Origin: Eubacterium ventriosum
GTDB lineage: Bacteria > Bacillota > Clostridia > Lachnospirales > Lachnospiraceae
Direction of reading: 5' to 3'
DNA: 64,000 nt
Assembly: GCF_025150745.1 (NCBI RefSeq)
Contig: NZ_CP102282.1
Span: 507,501 to 571,500 of the forward strand
This document shows positions 21,150-31,636 of this stretch, piece after piece. The notes beneath the pieces are model-generated. The model did not search any database. It worked only from the letters and a program-made list of their open reading frames with translations, and was not told where the DNA came from. Position 1 is the first letter of the stretch; every line of letters starts with the position of its first letter. Made by a program: the position numbers and the translations under genes.

Positions 21150-21899
21150 TTAGTATTCCATTACTGAAATTAATCCGTTGAGAATTTTTACTTCTTCCGG
21201 AATGTTTTTTGCACATCTTGCTGCGGCAACAATTGGAATCCAGTTATGAACATACTTTGAACTTGTATTTGTTTCATTACAGAATCGTTCAAGGTAGTTT
21301 TCTGCATAATCAGGCATGTTAATAAGCATCCATAAATATGTACGGGCAACATCAGCACTGGCATTACCCTGTGATGCATGGTTCCAATCAGTTACATAAA
21401 TATTGTCATCTTTTATGATGATGTTATGTGGTGTAAGATTGCCGTGACATAATTTCTTATGTTTAGGTGAACTGTTAAGCATATCAAGAAGATCAAGCTT
21501 TAAGTATCTATCCAAATGTGCAGAATTAATATAATCAGTTAATTTCTGCTTCTGAATTGGAAGATAAGGGCATTTCTTACTATGAATATTAGTCTGAATT
21601 TTTATAAGCTTATCCATATATTCATCTAATTTGTCAGGATTATTCATCATAAGAGTGTAAAGTGATTCACCATAAATGTCAGGATACATAAAAGCCCACT
21701 GACCGTTAATGGTAGTAACCTGCTCAATTGATGGAGCACCGACCTTTAATCCTTCAATCTTTGAAGTAAAAAAAGCCTCGGCGAAAACATCTTCCTTAGA
21801 ATATCCTTCGTTAAATACTTTATAAACAGCATCATTGTGCTTTATGATGCGATTATTTCTTCGGGTGTTAATAACATTTTCATTAATATTAGTATTCAT
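21150..21899 (-). CDS. Phosphotransferase/kinase-fold protein (APH/choline kinase type)
   Basis: 249 aa from ATG 21899, which has GGGAGG 10 nt upstream; longer frames lack a ribosome site. Kinase features are the N-terminal KVFNEGYSKEDVFAEA segment, the catalytic-loop-like CHGNLTPHNIII and the metal-binding-like VTDWNHASQGN. In both motifs the usual Asp (HGDxxxxN) is Asn, so activity may be altered. Related Clostridial proteins include CotS-like and aminoglycoside phosphotransferase-fold proteins. Substrate unknown. Confidence 0.7.
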   Translation of the reverse strand: MNTNINENVINTRRNNRIIKHNDAVYKVFNEGYSKEDVFAEAFFTSKIEGLKVGAPSIEQVTTINGQWAFMYPDIYGESLYTLMMNNPDKLDEYMDKLIKIQTNIHSKKCPYLPIQKQKLTDYINSAHLDRYLKLDLLDMLNSSPKHKKLCHGNLTPHNIIIKDDNIYVTDWNHASQGNASADVARTYLWMLINMPDYAENYLERFCNETNTSSKYVHNWIPIVAAARCAKNIPEEVKILNGLISVMEY

Positions 21900-22083
21900 C
21901 TGTATCATTCCTCCCAAGTATATTACTAAAAAGGTTAAATTATTATAATTGTTAACATAAGTATACCATAAGTGGATAATGTTTGCCACAATCCTTGCAA
22001 AAATAAGGTGTTAGGGTTATAATCTATATACTGAAGATAAGATAAAAAGGGTTTAATAAAAAATATGAAAGGATGAAATTCAG

Positions 22084-22149
22084 ATGCTTAATGCCCGAAG
22101 TATCTGAGCCTGAATATGAAAGTATGATTTTGTGCTAATAATATTCGGG
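22084..22149 (+). promoter_or_regulatory. serS leader: possible 7-codon leader peptide and hairpin
   Basis: ATG at 22084, 10 nt after AAAGGA, opens a 7-codon frame MLNARSI ending at 22107. It is followed by a 9-bp stem (22109-22117 with 22141-22149, one G-T pair) whose 3' arm ends 15 nt before serS. No T-box core (GGTGGNACC) is visible. The function is inferred only. Confidence 0.35.
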
Positions 22150-22164
22150 ATAGGTAGAAAAATA

Positions 22165-23448
22165 ATGTTAGATATTAAATTACTAAGAAATAATTTTGAA
22201 GAAGTTGAAAAAGCACTTTCTACAAGAAATGAAGAATTTGATTTAAGCTTATTTAAAGATTTAGATGAAAAGAGAAGAAATCTTTTAGGTGAAGTTGAAG
22301 CATTAAAGGCTGAACAGAATGCAACATCTAAGCTTATTCCACAGTATAAGAAAGAAGGAAAAGATGTAGCTCCAATTATGGCTGAAATGAAAGAAATTTC
22401 AGAAAAAGTTAAGACTTTAAACGGAGAATTAAGCAAGGCAGAAGAAGACTTAAATAATTATATGCTTACACTTCCTAATATTCCTAATCCAACAGTTCCT
22501 CAGGGAATGACGGATGAAGATAATGTTGAAATCAGAAAGTTTGGAGAACCTACTAAGTTTGATTTTGAACCAAAGGCACATTGGGACCTTGGTGCAGATT
22601 TAGGAATCCTTGATCCTGAAACAGCAGCAAAGATTAGTGGTTCAAGATTTACAGTATACAGAGATTTAGGTGCAAAGCTTGAAAGAGCAATCGTTAACTT
22701 TTTCCTTGATACTCATACTACAAAGCACGGATATACAGAAGTATTCCCACCATTTATGGTTAGCCGTGAAAGTATGACAGGAACAGGTCAGTTACCTAAG
22801 TTTGAAGAAGATGCATATAAGGTTCAGGGTGATGGTAAGGAATATTTCTTAGTTCCAACAGCAGAAGTTCCTGTAACTAATATGTACAGAAACCAGATTT
22901 TAGATGGATCAAAACTTCCTATTATGCATTGTGCATACACAGCTTGTTTCCGTGCAGAAGCAGGTTCAGCAGGTAGAGATACAAGAGGTCTTATCAGACA
23001 GCATCAGTTCAACAAGGTAGAATTAGTTAAGTTCTGTAAGCCTGAAACATCTTATGATGAATTGGAAAAGCTTACAAGAGATGCTGAAGATGTTCTTCAG
23101 ATGTTAGGACTTCCTTACAGAGTTGTTAAGATTTGTATTGGTGATCTTGGATTTACAGCAGCAATGAAATACGATATTGAAGTTTGGATGCCAAGTTATG
23201 GTAGATATGTTGAAATTTCAAGTTGTAGTAACTTTGAAACATTCCAGGCAAGACGTGCTAACATTAAGTACAAAGATAATGCAGGCGATAAAGCTGAATT
23301 TGTACACACATTAAATGGTAGTGGTGTTGCTGCAGGTAGAACAACAGCAGCTATTCTTGAAAACTATCAGCAGGCTGATGGAAGCATCGTAATTCCTGAA
23401 GTTTTAAGACCATATATGGGTGGACTTGAAAAGATTGAAGCAAAATAA
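22165..23448 (+). CDS. serS: Seryl-tRNA synthetase
   Basis: 427 aa from ATG 22165 ([18 protein letters not shown], the conserved SerRS start); longer in-frame starts add non-conserved residues. The N-terminal coiled-coil tRNA-binding arm covers about 30-100. Class II motif 2 includes [22 protein letters not shown], and motif 3 is [17 protein letters not shown]. It charges tRNA-Ser. A structured leader precedes it. Confidence 0.97.
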   Translation: MLDIKLLRNNFEEVEKALSTRNEEFDLSLFKDLDEKRRNLLGEVEALKAEQNATSKLIPQYKKEGKDVAPIMAEMKEISEKVKTLNGELSKAEEDLNNYMLTLPNIPNPTVPQGMTDEDNVEIRKFGEPTKFDFEPKAHWDLGADLGILDPETAAKISGSRFTVYRDLGAKLERAIVNFFLDTHTTKHGYTEVFPPFMVSRESMTGTGQLPKFEEDAYKVQGDGKEYFLVPTAEVPVTNMYRNQILDGSKLPIMHCAYTACFRAEAGSAGRDTRGLIRQHQFNKVELVKFCKPETSYDELEKLTRDAEDVLQMLGLPYRVVKICIGDLGFTAAMKYDIEVWMPSYGRYVEISSCSNFETFQARRANIKYKDNAGDKAEFVHTLNGSGVAAGRTTAAILENYQQADGSIVIPEVLRPYMGGLEKIEAK

Positions 23449-23473
23449 TAATTATAGAAAATAAAGATTTACG

Positions 23474-23515
23474 GAAGAGTAAAGCCTTACAATGTAGGGC
23501 TTACTTTTCTGTAAA
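23474..23515 (+). terminator. Probable serS terminator
   Basis: An imperfect hairpin (GTAAAGCC near 23478 with GGGCTTAC near 23498) is followed by TTTTCTG. It lies between serS and tRNA-Arg. The stem has a bulge, so the call is moderate. Confidence 0.5.
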
Positions 23516-23520
23516 CATTT

Positions 23521-23594
23521 GCATCTGTGGCTCAGCAGGATAGAGCAACCGCCTCCTAAGCGGTAGGTCGCTGGTTCGAATCCAGTCAGGTGCG
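23521..23594 (+). tRNA. tRNA-Arg (anticodon CCT)
   Basis: 74 nt cloverleaf. The acceptor arm GCATCTG pairs with CAGGTGC (one G-T). The anticodon arm ACCGC-CTCCTAA-GCGGT has anticodon CCT reading AGG. The T arm is GCTGG-TTCGAAT-CCAGT. The CCA end is not encoded. No repeat of its 3' end is seen in the window. Confidence 0.95.
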
Positions 23595-23631
23595 TTAGCA
23601 TGCTATGCATGTAATTTAATATTGGAGAAAA

Positions 23632-24636
23632 ATGATGGATTATATTGTAATGGATTTGGAGTGGAATCAGAATCCTTACGGAAAAAGTCATTGTCATACG
23701 GATTTAACTTTTGAAATAATAGAAATTGGAGCTGTTAGGGTAAGTGATGATAGAAAGACCATTGTGGATTCTTTTCAACAGGTCATAAAGCCCAGAGTTT
23801 TCAAAAAACTTCACTATAAGATTCAGGAAATTACCCATTTCACTGAAGAAGAGTTAAATGATGGAAAAGATTTCAGAAAAGTAATAAGAGATTTTCTGGA
23901 ATGGTGCGGTGATGATTATATTTTCTGTACATGGGGGTCAATGGATTTGACTGAATTGCAGAAGAATATGAAACATTATAATCTGGAAAGAGTATTGGAT
24001 TTTCCGTTATTCTATGTTGATTTACAGAAAATGTTCAGCTTAAGATATGATGACGGACATATGAAAAGAAATTTGACCAGTGCTGTTGAGTATTTAAACA
24101 TTCAGGAAGAGCATGAGTTCCACAGGGCTTTAAGCGATGCTTATTATACAGCCAGAATTTTACAATCTATGGACTACGATAAATATAAAGATCGTTTATC
24201 AATTGACACATTTTATTCCCCTAGAATTAAAGAAGAAGAAATATTCGTTAGATTTGATGAATATACTAAACTTGTTACCCGTGAGTTTTTGACTAAGGAC
24301 GAATTGTTTGCAGACAAAGACGTAAGACTAATGTTATGTAACAAGTGTGATAAGCCGTTAAAGAAGCACCTTGACTGGTTTTCCGATTGTGGAAAAACAT
24401 ATTATTGTCTTGGAGAATGTAAGGAACATGGATATGTTAGGGGCAAAATAAAAATAAAAAAATGTGAAGAAGATAGTTTTTATGCTATCAAGATTATGAA
24501 GTCTACAGATAAGGCGGGGGCCGACAGTATCTATGAAAAACAAGAGTCAATAAGAGAGAAGAGACGAGAGAGAAGACAGAAATATTTAAATAGGGAAATC
24601 GTCATAGAAGAATGGGAAGACGAAGATGACGATTAA
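23632..24636 (+). CDS. DnaQ-like 3'-5' exonuclease (DEDDh type)
   Basis: 334 aa (ATG 23632 or 23635, after TTGGAGAA). The N-terminal exonuclease has Exo I VMDLEWNQNP (Asp and Glu ligands), Exo II around FCTWGSMDLTELQ and Exo III HRALSDAYYTAR. The C-terminal third has a Cys-containing segment (LCNKCDKPL ... YYCLGEC) that could bind zinc, and a basic tail. It resembles KapD-like exonucleases of Firmicutes. Substrate (RNA or DNA) is not evident. Confidence 0.85.
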   Translation: MMDYIVMDLEWNQNPYGKSHCHTDLTFEIIEIGAVRVSDDRKTIVDSFQQVIKPRVFKKLHYKIQEITHFTEEELNDGKDFRKVIRDFLEWCGDDYIFCTWGSMDLTELQKNMKHYNLERVLDFPLFYVDLQKMFSLRYDDGHMKRNLTSAVEYLNIQEEHEFHRALSDAYYTARILQSMDYDKYKDRLSIDTFYSPRIKEEEIFVRFDEYTKLVTREFLTKDELFADKDVRLMLCNKCDKPLKKHLDWFSDCGKTYYCLGECKEHGYVRGKIKIKKCEEDSFYAIKIMKSTDKAGADSIYEKQESIREKRRERRQKYLNREIVIEEWEDEDDD

Positions 24637-24639
24637 ATT

Positions 24640-24677
24640 AAAAGAGCTGCAAATCATTGTTGATTAGCAGCTCTTTT
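24640..24677. terminator. Bidirectional terminator
   Basis: A stem AAAGAGCTGC with GCAGCTCTTT and a 16-nt loop are followed by TTTAA. It separates the exonuclease from the converging recombinase-like gene. Confidence 0.88.
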
Positions 24678-24727
24678 TAAATTATGTTAATAAAATACAT
24701 TAAAAACCAACCGTGTGTTGATAATTT

Positions 24728-25465
24728 TTATTTTGTATTTTCGTAGTTTTCCATTAATGCTTCTAATTCCTGTAAAAGACAATCAACCTTTCCGTAGAAA
24801 GCGTCATTGTTTGCAGGACTATCAAAGTTATCTCTAATACCTGTTAAAATATCAATAATCTTGTTAAGTTTCTTTTTACCGTTGTCATTTAAGTAAAGTA
24901 AGTAACGGCTACGTTCATTTTCCTGTGGTGTCATTTTCTTTAAGAAAACTTCAATGTTTGGCTTCTCTCCGATAAATCTATATGTAATAGATGGAGAAGC
25001 ATGGTTGAAAAGTTTCTGAAGATGATAAATGTCACCTGTTTCTTTGTAATAGTTCCATGCATACGTTTTTCTCATAGTCTGAGCACCGATTGAATTTAAA
25101 CCAATCTTATGTCCTGCACTTCTAAGTACTCTGTAAGCCTGTTCTCTTGATACAGGTTTGTTTGATGAACTATGTCCAAGAATAAGATATGCTTCAGGAT
25201 CTTTACCCTTAGTATACTCATTAATAATCTGCTGTAATTCTTCAGGAACTGTAAATACATTTTTCATATTCCTTGTTCCAATAGTAACTTCGATTTCTTT
25301 CTTTCCGGTTACATCTTTGTTCTTGAATGCAAGAATGTCCTGGAGCTGGAGTCCTGTTCCAACACCTAATTCGAACATAATATAGTACTTGTAATCAACC
25401 TGCTTTAATGTTTCACCGAAATTTTTTAATGTTTCCTGATCTTTAATAGGTGCAACCCAATTCAT
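24728..25465 (-). CDS. Tyrosine-recombinase-fold protein lacking the nucleophile
   Basis: 245 aa; ATG 25465 follows AGGAGG. The catalytic-domain fold is recognisable in order: GVGTGLQLQDILAF, QTMRKTYAWNYY, LFNHASPSITYRFIG. The expected first Arg is Gln40, the H of HxxR is Gln129 (Arg132 kept) and the nucleophilic Tyr is Phe164, nine residues after His155. The core-binding N-terminal domain is much reduced and the C-terminal 70 aa are an added helical tail. It is therefore probably a DNA-binding protein without recombinase activity. Role unknown. Confidence 0.8.
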   Translation of the reverse strand: MNWVAPIKDQETLKNFGETLKQVDYKYYIMFELGVGTGLQLQDILAFKNKDVTGKKEIEVTIGTRNMKNVFTVPEELQQIINEYTKGKDPEAYLILGHSSSNKPVSREQAYRVLRSAGHKIGLNSIGAQTMRKTYAWNYYKETGDIYHLQKLFNHASPSITYRFIGEKPNIEVFLKKMTPQENERSRYLLYLNDNGKKKLNKIIDILTGIRDNFDSPANNDAFYGKVDCLLQELEALMENYENTK

Positions 25466-25497
25466 AAAAGTACCTCCTGATAATACATTGAAAAAAT

Positions 25498-26949
25498 TTA
25501 ATATCTTCTATTTCTCTTAGATTCTCTTATCTGATTAAGACGTTTGTTAGTCAGAATAAGAACTAAAACAACAACTACAATAATGATGATAACAATCACC
25601 AAAGGAACAAAAAATCCCGGAAGTTTAAATGAAGACTTCTTAGAGTTTTTATTAGAAACTGTGGTTGAAGATTCCTTATTTGAAGAATCTTTGCCTGAAT
25701 TGTTCTTTGCCACTGCAGTTTCGCTATTTTTATTGTTGCCTGTATTATTTGCCGCAGTTGTAGTCTGCTGTGAAGCTGTTGTTGACGCCACGGTTACAGT
25801 TGAGTCAGTCTTGCCTGAATCAGATGAATAAACTACTTTTGCAGTACCAACGGATTTGTCGCCATACTTGTAGGTAATGGTAGCAAATGAATCTTTAGTG
25901 TAGTTAAATTTTACATCAGATGTTAATTGTGAAAATTTAGCTGTTTTAGGTAAAACAATGTTTGATGTTTTATCTATATATATTGAATCTGTTGTGTTAC
26001 AGAAAGGTGACTGTAAAGTAACCTTATTGTCAGAATCAAATCTTTGGTCATTGTTAGAAACATTTTGTAAACCAAAATTATTAAAACCATAATCTAATAA
26101 TTCCTTAGTATCCTTGTATACATTAGTGCCATTAGAGTGCAAAACAACAGCTATAAGAGTCATACCGTTTCGTTTTGCATATGTAACAAGTGTTGTTCCT
26201 GACTGGTCTGTAAAACCTGTTTTTCCACCGATAATACCATCATAGTAGTAACCGCTTGTAGGCCAAACCATCTTGTGACGCTGGATTGCAGTGGCGTCGG
26301 TTTTACGTTTGTTATTGTGCTTAATGGTATATGTAGTTGTATTAACAATATCATTAAATACAGAATACTTAGATGCTGCTCTTGTAATCATTGCCATGTC
26401 ATAAGCTGTTACATAATGGTTTGGATCATGTAAACCGTTAGCGTTGGCAAAATGAGTGTTAAGGGCACCGGCTTCCTTAGCTCTTTTGTTCATCATTTCA
26501 GCAAAATTCTTAGTAGATCCTGCAATGTGTTCACCAAGTGCTGTGGCAACTTCGTTGGCTGACTGTAACATTAATGCATAAAGACAATCCTTTACAGTCA
26601 TTTTTTCACCTACAGAACACCCCATATTGGCATCTCCATATTGTATGCTGTGAATAGTTGCGTCAGAAAATGTTACCATTTCATCCATCTTACAATTCTC
26701 AATTGTAAGCAAAGCAGTCATAATCTTTGTAATACTTGCAGGGTACATCTTCTTATTACATTTCTTATCATATAAAACAGTACCCGTTGAAGCTTCGATT
26801 AAAACGCCTGTCTGACCATAGATTGAAGGCCCTTTAGGCCAGTTAGTCTTTGTTGCTGCGTTTACAGTTACAGGTTCTACATTTATAGTTCCAATACAGG
26901 AACTTATTAACAAAATAACTATAAGTATTTTAGATATAATTTTTTTCAT
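25498..26949 (-). CDS. D-alanyl-D-alanine carboxypeptidase (PBP5/DacF type, S11)
   Basis: 483 aa from ATG 26949 (MKKIISKILIVILL), giving a proper signal peptide ending near VNAA; an upstream frame adds MELCIRSERDQ without support. Catalytic motifs are SITK in YPASITKIMTALL, SAN in LQSANEVATALG and KTG in GGKTGFTDQSGTT. A Ser/Thr/Asn-rich spacer leads to a C-terminal membrane helix (FFVPLVIVIIIIVVVVLVL) and a basic tail. It trims the terminal D-Ala of peptidoglycan stem peptides. The 275-nt region before the V-ATPase genes is A/T-rich and holds a TATAAGCAGTA hairpin near 27147. Confidence 0.93.
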   Translation of the reverse strand: MKKIISKILIVILLISSCIGTINVEPVTVNAATKTNWPKGPSIYGQTGVLIEASTGTVLYDKKCNKKMYPASITKIMTALLTIENCKMDEMVTFSDATIHSIQYGDANMGCSVGEKMTVKDCLYALMLQSANEVATALGEHIAGSTKNFAEMMNKRAKEAGALNTHFANANGLHDPNHYVTAYDMAMITRAASKYSVFNDIVNTTTYTIKHNNKRKTDATAIQRHKMVWPTSGYYYDGIIGGKTGFTDQSGTTLVTYAKRNGMTLIAVVLHSNGTNVYKDTKELLDYGFNNFGLQNVSNNDQRFDSDNKVTLQSPFCNTTDSIYIDKTSNIVLPKTAKFSQLTSDVKFNYTKDSFATITYKYGDKSVGTAKVVYSSDSGKTDSTVTVASTTASQQTTTAANNTGNNKNSETAVAKNNSGKDSSNKESSTTVSNKNSKKSSFKLPGFFVPLVIVIIIIVVVVLVLILTNKRLNQIRESKRNRRY

Positions 26950-27225
26950 TTGATCCCTTTCTGATCTTATACATAATTCCATTGTAATTTTAATATAAGT
27001 TTATTTATAATTAAATTTTATATAATCTAATTTAGTAAAATATACTACTAAAATCATTACAGATAATTTTACAAAAAAAATAGATAAAAATCAATATAAT
27101 AAACTTAATAATTTAAAAATATCATATTTTGAATAAACAAAAATATAAGCAGTACCACAATAATAGTACTGCTTATAAATATAGTAAGATGTGAGAAACA
27201 TTTTGTAAAGTTATAATAAATGTAC

Positions 27226-27840
27226 TTAGCTAACTCTGGATTTTATAACCTTTAATCTTGTAAATTCTTCTCTTTCTTTTTCTTCCAAAGCATTTTCAAT
27301 AGTTTTTACAAGAGCTTCATAATTTGGTATGGTTATGTTCTTTAAAGCATTGGCACGTTTCTGTGTTTTCTTAATATTGTAAGCAAGGCGGTAAGCTGAA
27401 TTTTCAATCATTGAAAGCTTAATTGTCAAATCTTTAACCTTTTCAAAGCTTGCCTTAGCCTGATCAAGTGATTCAGTAGTGCCAAAGAAAGAATAAACAG
27501 GATTACGTTTTTCTTCTTTATATTTTACAAGAGGAATTTCTGTACCCATAATACTTCTTGTCTTTATTCTTATATCATTTTCAGGGGTAACGTTAAATGC
27601 AAAAGTCTCAACATTTTTTATACCCAATTCAATGTTTGCTTTTTCCAAAGCAATATATGCAGACTTAAAAGTTTCATCAATCTCTGACTGAATGGCTTTA
27701 GCCTGATCATTTAAATCCATAATTTCACGGACCAAAATATTTCGTTTTTTGTCCATAAGTTCATAGCCCTGTCTTGCAAGAGCAAGGGAACTTTTGGCAG
27801 ACATTAGGTTTCCTTTTGTAGGAACAGTATTTAAATTCAT
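27226..27840 (-). CDS. V-type ATPase subunit D
   Basis: 204 aa, central-stalk coiled-coil subunit. Signature start TVPTKGNLMSAKSSLALARQGYELMDKKRNIL and C-terminal TQKRANALKNITIPNYE are typical. It rotates inside the A3B3 head. Last gene of the operon; ATG 27840 follows AGGAGG. Confidence 0.96.
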   Translation of the reverse strand: MNLNTVPTKGNLMSAKSSLALARQGYELMDKKRNILVREIMDLNDQAKAIQSEIDETFKSAYIALEKANIELGIKNVETFAFNVTPENDIRIKTRSIMGTEIPLVKYKEEKRNPVYSFFGTTESLDQAKASFEKVKDLTIKLSMIENSAYRLAYNIKKTQKRANALKNITIPNYEALVKTIENALEEKEREEFTRLKVIKSRVS

Positions 27841-27876
27841 ATAAACCTCCTACGTTTCTGATAATATTTATAAAAA

Positions 27877-29256
27877 CTATGCCATTGAATCATAATATTT
27901 ATCAAGTATTTTTGTATCAATTCGGTCAAGTTCTTCTTTTGGAAGAATGTGAAGAAGCTTCCAACCTAAATTCAAAGTTTCAAAAATATTTCTGTTAACA
28001 CCAAGACCCTGACCAACAAATTCTTTCTCAAAAGCCTTACCAAATTCAAGATATTTCTTGTCTGTAGATGAAAGTTCATCTTCACCGATTACGGAAGCTA
28101 ATGCTCTTGCGTCACCTACTTTTGCATAAGCAGAGAATAACTGGTTAGCTACATCCTGATGATCTTCTCTTGTAAAGCCTTCACCGATACCGTCTTTCAT
28201 AAGACGTGAAAGAGAAGGTAAAACATTAATTGGAGGATATATGCCCTGACCATTTAAACTACGGTCCAAGGTAATCTGTCCTTCAGTGATATATCCTGTT
28301 AAGTCAGGAATAGGATGAGTAATATCATCATTAGGCATTGTAAGAATAGGAATCTGTGTCACGGAACCTTTTGATCCTTTTACAATACCGGCACGTTCAT
28401 AAATTGTTGCAAGTTCACTGTACAAATAGCCCGGATAACCTTTTCTTGAAGGAATTTCACCTTTAGAAGAAGAAACTTCTCTCATGGCTTCTGCATATGT
28501 TGTCATATCAGTTAAAATAACAAGGATATGCATATCTTTTTCATAAGCAAGGTATTCAGCTACAGTAAGGGCAACTTTAGGTGTTATAAGACGTTCTACA
28601 ACAGGATCATTAGCCATGTTAAGGAACATTACCGTATGTTCCAAAGCACCTGATTCTTCAAATGATCGTTTGAAGAAATCAGCAACGTCATTTTTAACAC
28701 CCATTGCCGCAAAAACAACAGCAAATTTTTCGTCTGTGTCATCTCCAAGAGAAGACTGGTTAACCAATTGAGCAGCCAATTGGTCGTGTGGAAGTCCATT
28801 TCCGGAGAAGATAGGTAATTTCTGACCACGGATAAGTGTTGTAAGTCCATCTATTGCGGAAATACCTGTTCTAATATAGTTTCTTGGATATTCACGGCTT
28901 ACCGGATTAAGAGGCTTGCCGTTAACGTCTCTTTTTTCTCCAACAATAGGAGCAAGTCCGTCAATAGGTTTTCCAATACCATTAAAAGTACGTCCAAGTA
29001 TTTCAGGAGACAAAGCTACCTCCATGGGATGACCTGTTAACTTAGTATGGGTATTTGTAAGGGACATACCTTCAGAACCCTCAAAAACCTGAATAATCGC
29101 TTTGTCTTCATATATTTCAATAATACGACCGAGACGCTTTTCGGCGCCATCGTTAATTGAAAATTCAACAATTTCATCAAAGGCTGCATCTTTAACGCCT
29201 TCAAGGGCTATCAAAGGTCCGTTGATTTCGCTTAATCCTAAATATTCAATTGCCAT
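27877..29256 (-). CDS. V-type ATPase subunit B
   Basis: 459 aa from ATG 29256 ([15 protein letters not shown]), which follows AGGAGGTG; a longer frame would overlap subunit A without need. It is the non-catalytic nucleotide-binding subunit: [12 protein letters not shown] replaces a canonical P-loop, and the Arg-finger region [19 protein letters not shown] is present. It forms the A3B3 hexamer with subunit A. 13 nt separate it from A. Confidence 0.96.
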   Translation of the reverse strand: MAIEYLGLSEINGPLIALEGVKDAAFDEIVEFSINDGAEKRLGRIIEIYEDKAIIQVFEGSEGMSLTNTHTKLTGHPMEVALSPEILGRTFNGIGKPIDGLAPIVGEKRDVNGKPLNPVSREYPRNYIRTGISAIDGLTTLIRGQKLPIFSGNGLPHDQLAAQLVNQSSLGDDTDEKFAVVFAAMGVKNDVADFFKRSFEESGALEHTVMFLNMANDPVVERLITPKVALTVAEYLAYEKDMHILVILTDMTTYAEAMREVSSSKGEIPSRKGYPGYLYSELATIYERAGIVKGSKGSVTQIPILTMPNDDITHPIPDLTGYITEGQITLDRSLNGQGIYPPINVLPSLSRLMKDGIGEGFTREDHQDVANQLFSAYAKVGDARALASVIGEDELSSTDKKYLEFGKAFEKEFVGQGLGVNRNIFETLNLGWKLLHILPKEELDRIDTKILDKYYDSMA

Positions 29257-29269
29257 AAATAGCACCTCC

Positions 29270-31036
29270 TTAAGCGTTTTCTTCCATAACTTTATTATAG
29301 AAATTGTCAATTGCTAATTTATAATCGTCAAACATACTTAGCTTATTGTTAGGAACATCATATTTAATTGAAATTATTTTTTCAAAAATATTATGCTTTT
29401 TAAGAACAGACATAGGCATGCCCATTGAGATAAGTTTGCCTGCTTTTTCCTGTAAATACAAAATAGTCTGCATCATAAGAAGCTGTTTCTTTAAAGGAAC
29501 GCAGGTATCCTCACTGTGGAATGCGTTCTGCTGTAAAAATCCCAGACGAATAACTCTGGCTATTTCAAGGGTTAATTTCTGGTCGTCAGGCAAAACATCG
29601 CTACCGATAAGTTTTACGATTTCCATTAATGAACTTTCCTGATTTAAAATGGCAAGAATCTGAGTTCTGCATGAAATAAAATCAGGACCTACGTTAGTGT
29701 TGTACCAGTTGGCAAGTTCATCTACGTATTCACTGTAACTTGTAAGCCAGTGAATGGCAGGAAAATGTCTTGCATAAGCTAATGATTTATCAAGTCCCCA
29801 GAAGCAACGGACGAAACGTTTAGTATTCTGAGTAACCGGTTCAGAAAAGTCACCACCCTGAGGTGAAACTGCACCGATAATTGATATGGAACCTTCTGTA
29901 CCATTTAAATTCTCTATATATCCGGCTCTTTCGTAAAAAGCTGAAAGTCTGCTGGCAAGATAAGCCGGGAAGCCTTCTTCCGCAGGCATTTCTTCCAGAC
30001 GACCGGATAATTCACGAAGAGCTTCAGCCCATCTTGAAGTGGAATCTGCCATAATGGCTACGTGATAGCCCATATCTCTATAATATTCTGCCAAAGTAAT
30101 ACCTGTGTAAATACTTGCCTCACGGGCTGCAACAGGCATATTACTTGTGTTGGCAATAAGTGTTGTTCTATCCATAAGAGGATTGCCTGATTTTGGGTCA
30201 ATAAGTTCTGAAAATTCATCCAAAACCTGTGTCATTTCATTTCCACGTTCACCACAGCCAATATAAATAATAATGTCAGCGTCTGCCCATTTTGCAATCT
30301 GGTGCTGGTTCATTGTTTTTCCTGTACCAAATCCACCGGGAATTGCAGCAGTACCGCCTTTTGCAAGAGGAAAGAGAGTATCCATAATTCTCTGACCTGT
30401 AACCAAAGGCTGTGTGGCTCCAAATCTTTTAGTAATTGGACGTGGTTGTCGGATTGGCCATTTCTGTGTTAATGAAAGGTTCATAGTTGAACCGTCATCC
30501 TTCTTGATTGTTACGATTGTATCGTTAATGGTATATTCGCCATCAGGAGCAGTCTTAATTACAGTACCTGACACTGTAGGCGGAACCATGGATTTATGCA
30601 TTATGGCTCTTGTTTCCTGAGTTTCGGCAATAATTGTACCGCCTGAGATGTAATCACCTTCAGAAACGGTAATATGCACATTCCATTTCTTATTAATATC
30701 AAGTGAATTAACATTTACACCTCTTGAAATAAAAGCACCTGACTGCTTTTGTATCTCACTTAAAGGTCTTTCTATACCATCAAATATATTATTTAAAATT
30801 CCAGGGGCTAAAGTTACAAATATGGCACTATCTGTACCATAAACAAGTTCCCCCGGTTTAAGTCCACTAGTTTCTTCATAAACCTGTATGGTAGTCATTT
30901 CGGAAGTAAGGCTAATTACTTCACCAACTAACCTTTCAGAACTAACATAAACCATTTCACCCATTTTAAAGTCTGTCTTTCCTTTAATATAGATAACAGG
31001 TCCGTTAATTCCATAAATCTTACCTGTTTTTTCCAA
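29270..31036 (-). CDS. V-type ATPase catalytic subunit A
   Basis: 588 aa. P-loop [18 protein letters not shown], Walker B region [17 protein letters not shown] and the non-homologous insertion around [11 protein letters not shown] are family-typical. It hydrolyses or makes ATP coupled to ion movement. The start is TTG at 31036 with GGAGG 8 nt upstream; no ATG fits. Co-transcribed after subunit E. Confidence 0.96.
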   Translation of the reverse strand: MEKTGKIYGINGPVIYIKGKTDFKMGEMVYVSSERLVGEVISLTSEMTTIQVYEETSGLKPGELVYGTDSAIFVTLAPGILNNIFDGIERPLSEIQKQSGAFISRGVNVNSLDINKKWNVHITVSEGDYISGGTIIAETQETRAIMHKSMVPPTVSGTVIKTAPDGEYTINDTIVTIKKDDGSTMNLSLTQKWPIRQPRPITKRFGATQPLVTGQRIMDTLFPLAKGGTAAIPGGFGTGKTMNQHQIAKWADADIIIYIGCGERGNEMTQVLDEFSELIDPKSGNPLMDRTTLIANTSNMPVAAREASIYTGITLAEYYRDMGYHVAIMADSTSRWAEALRELSGRLEEMPAEEGFPAYLASRLSAFYERAGYIENLNGTEGSISIIGAVSPQGGDFSEPVTQNTKRFVRCFWGLDKSLAYARHFPAIHWLTSYSEYVDELANWYNTNVGPDFISCRTQILAILNQESSLMEIVKLIGSDVLPDDQKLTLEIARVIRLGFLQQNAFHSEDTCVPLKKQLLMMQTILYLQEKAGKLISMGMPMSVLKKHNIFEKIISIKYDVPNNKLSMFDDYKLAIDNFYNKVMEENA

Positions 31037-31047
31037 TTTAGTGCCTC

Positions 31048-31620
31048 CTACAATGTTATTGCAAATAAATCCTGTTGGTCAGCAAGTCGTGTTTTAAAAG
31101 AATTGTCAATAAGAATGTTTTTTTCAGGAACAATGGTACGTGTTCCACCTAAAAATTCTTTATTGTAAATTTCAATATTTCCTCCAGTCTTGCTTTTTAA
31201 TTCATCAAGCAAAGATGAATCATTAGGATCAATGTATATAGTAATATCTATATCAGAATATTCGCTCATTATATTTTTTATCTGATTTTCAAGATACACT
31301 AAGTAATCGTTAGTTTTTCTATATTCAAGTAATTTTTCACGAACTCTATCAAAAACTTCAATTTTAATAGCTGATTGTTTTTGAGTAAGTTCTTTTTTGA
31401 TTTTCATTTGTTCGGAAGAAAGTTTCTTCTTAGAGTTAGCTCTAACCTGATTCATTAGAGCTTTCTTTGATTCTTCAGCCAATTGAGATGCAGTTTCCTT
31501 GTGAAGTTCTAAGTCATCGTCCAAGGACTGCTTGTAACTACTGAGAGATTCAGCACTTTTTGAACTGGCGCTTTCAAGAGAAAGGCTTCTAAAGTGGTCC
31601 ATTTTTTCTTCTATAGTCAT
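31048..31620 (-). CDS. V-type ATPase subunit E
   Basis: 190 aa from ATG 31620 (MTIEEKMDHF), which is 10 nt after AAAGGA; a GTG nine bases upstream is too close to the ribosome site. The N-terminal two-thirds is coiled coil (peripheral stalk) and the C-terminal globular part includes GGTRTIVPEKNILIDNSFKTRL. Pairs with the small coiled-coil subunit encoded at 35.4 kb. Confidence 0.9.
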   Translation of the reverse strand: MTIEEKMDHFRSLSLESASSKSAESLSSYKQSLDDDLELHKETASQLAEESKKALMNQVRANSKKKLSSEQMKIKKELTQKQSAIKIEVFDRVREKLLEYRKTNDYLVYLENQIKNIMSEYSDIDITIYIDPNDSSLLDELKSKTGGNIEIYNKEFLGGTRTIVPEKNILIDNSFKTRLADQQDLFAITL

Positions 31621-31636
31621 AAGTCTCACATCCTTT

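Noticed and set aside
23452-23697. Minus-strand frame across tRNA-Arg
   Set aside because: Overlaps a tRNA and includes the common spurious translation of a tRNA antisense strand.
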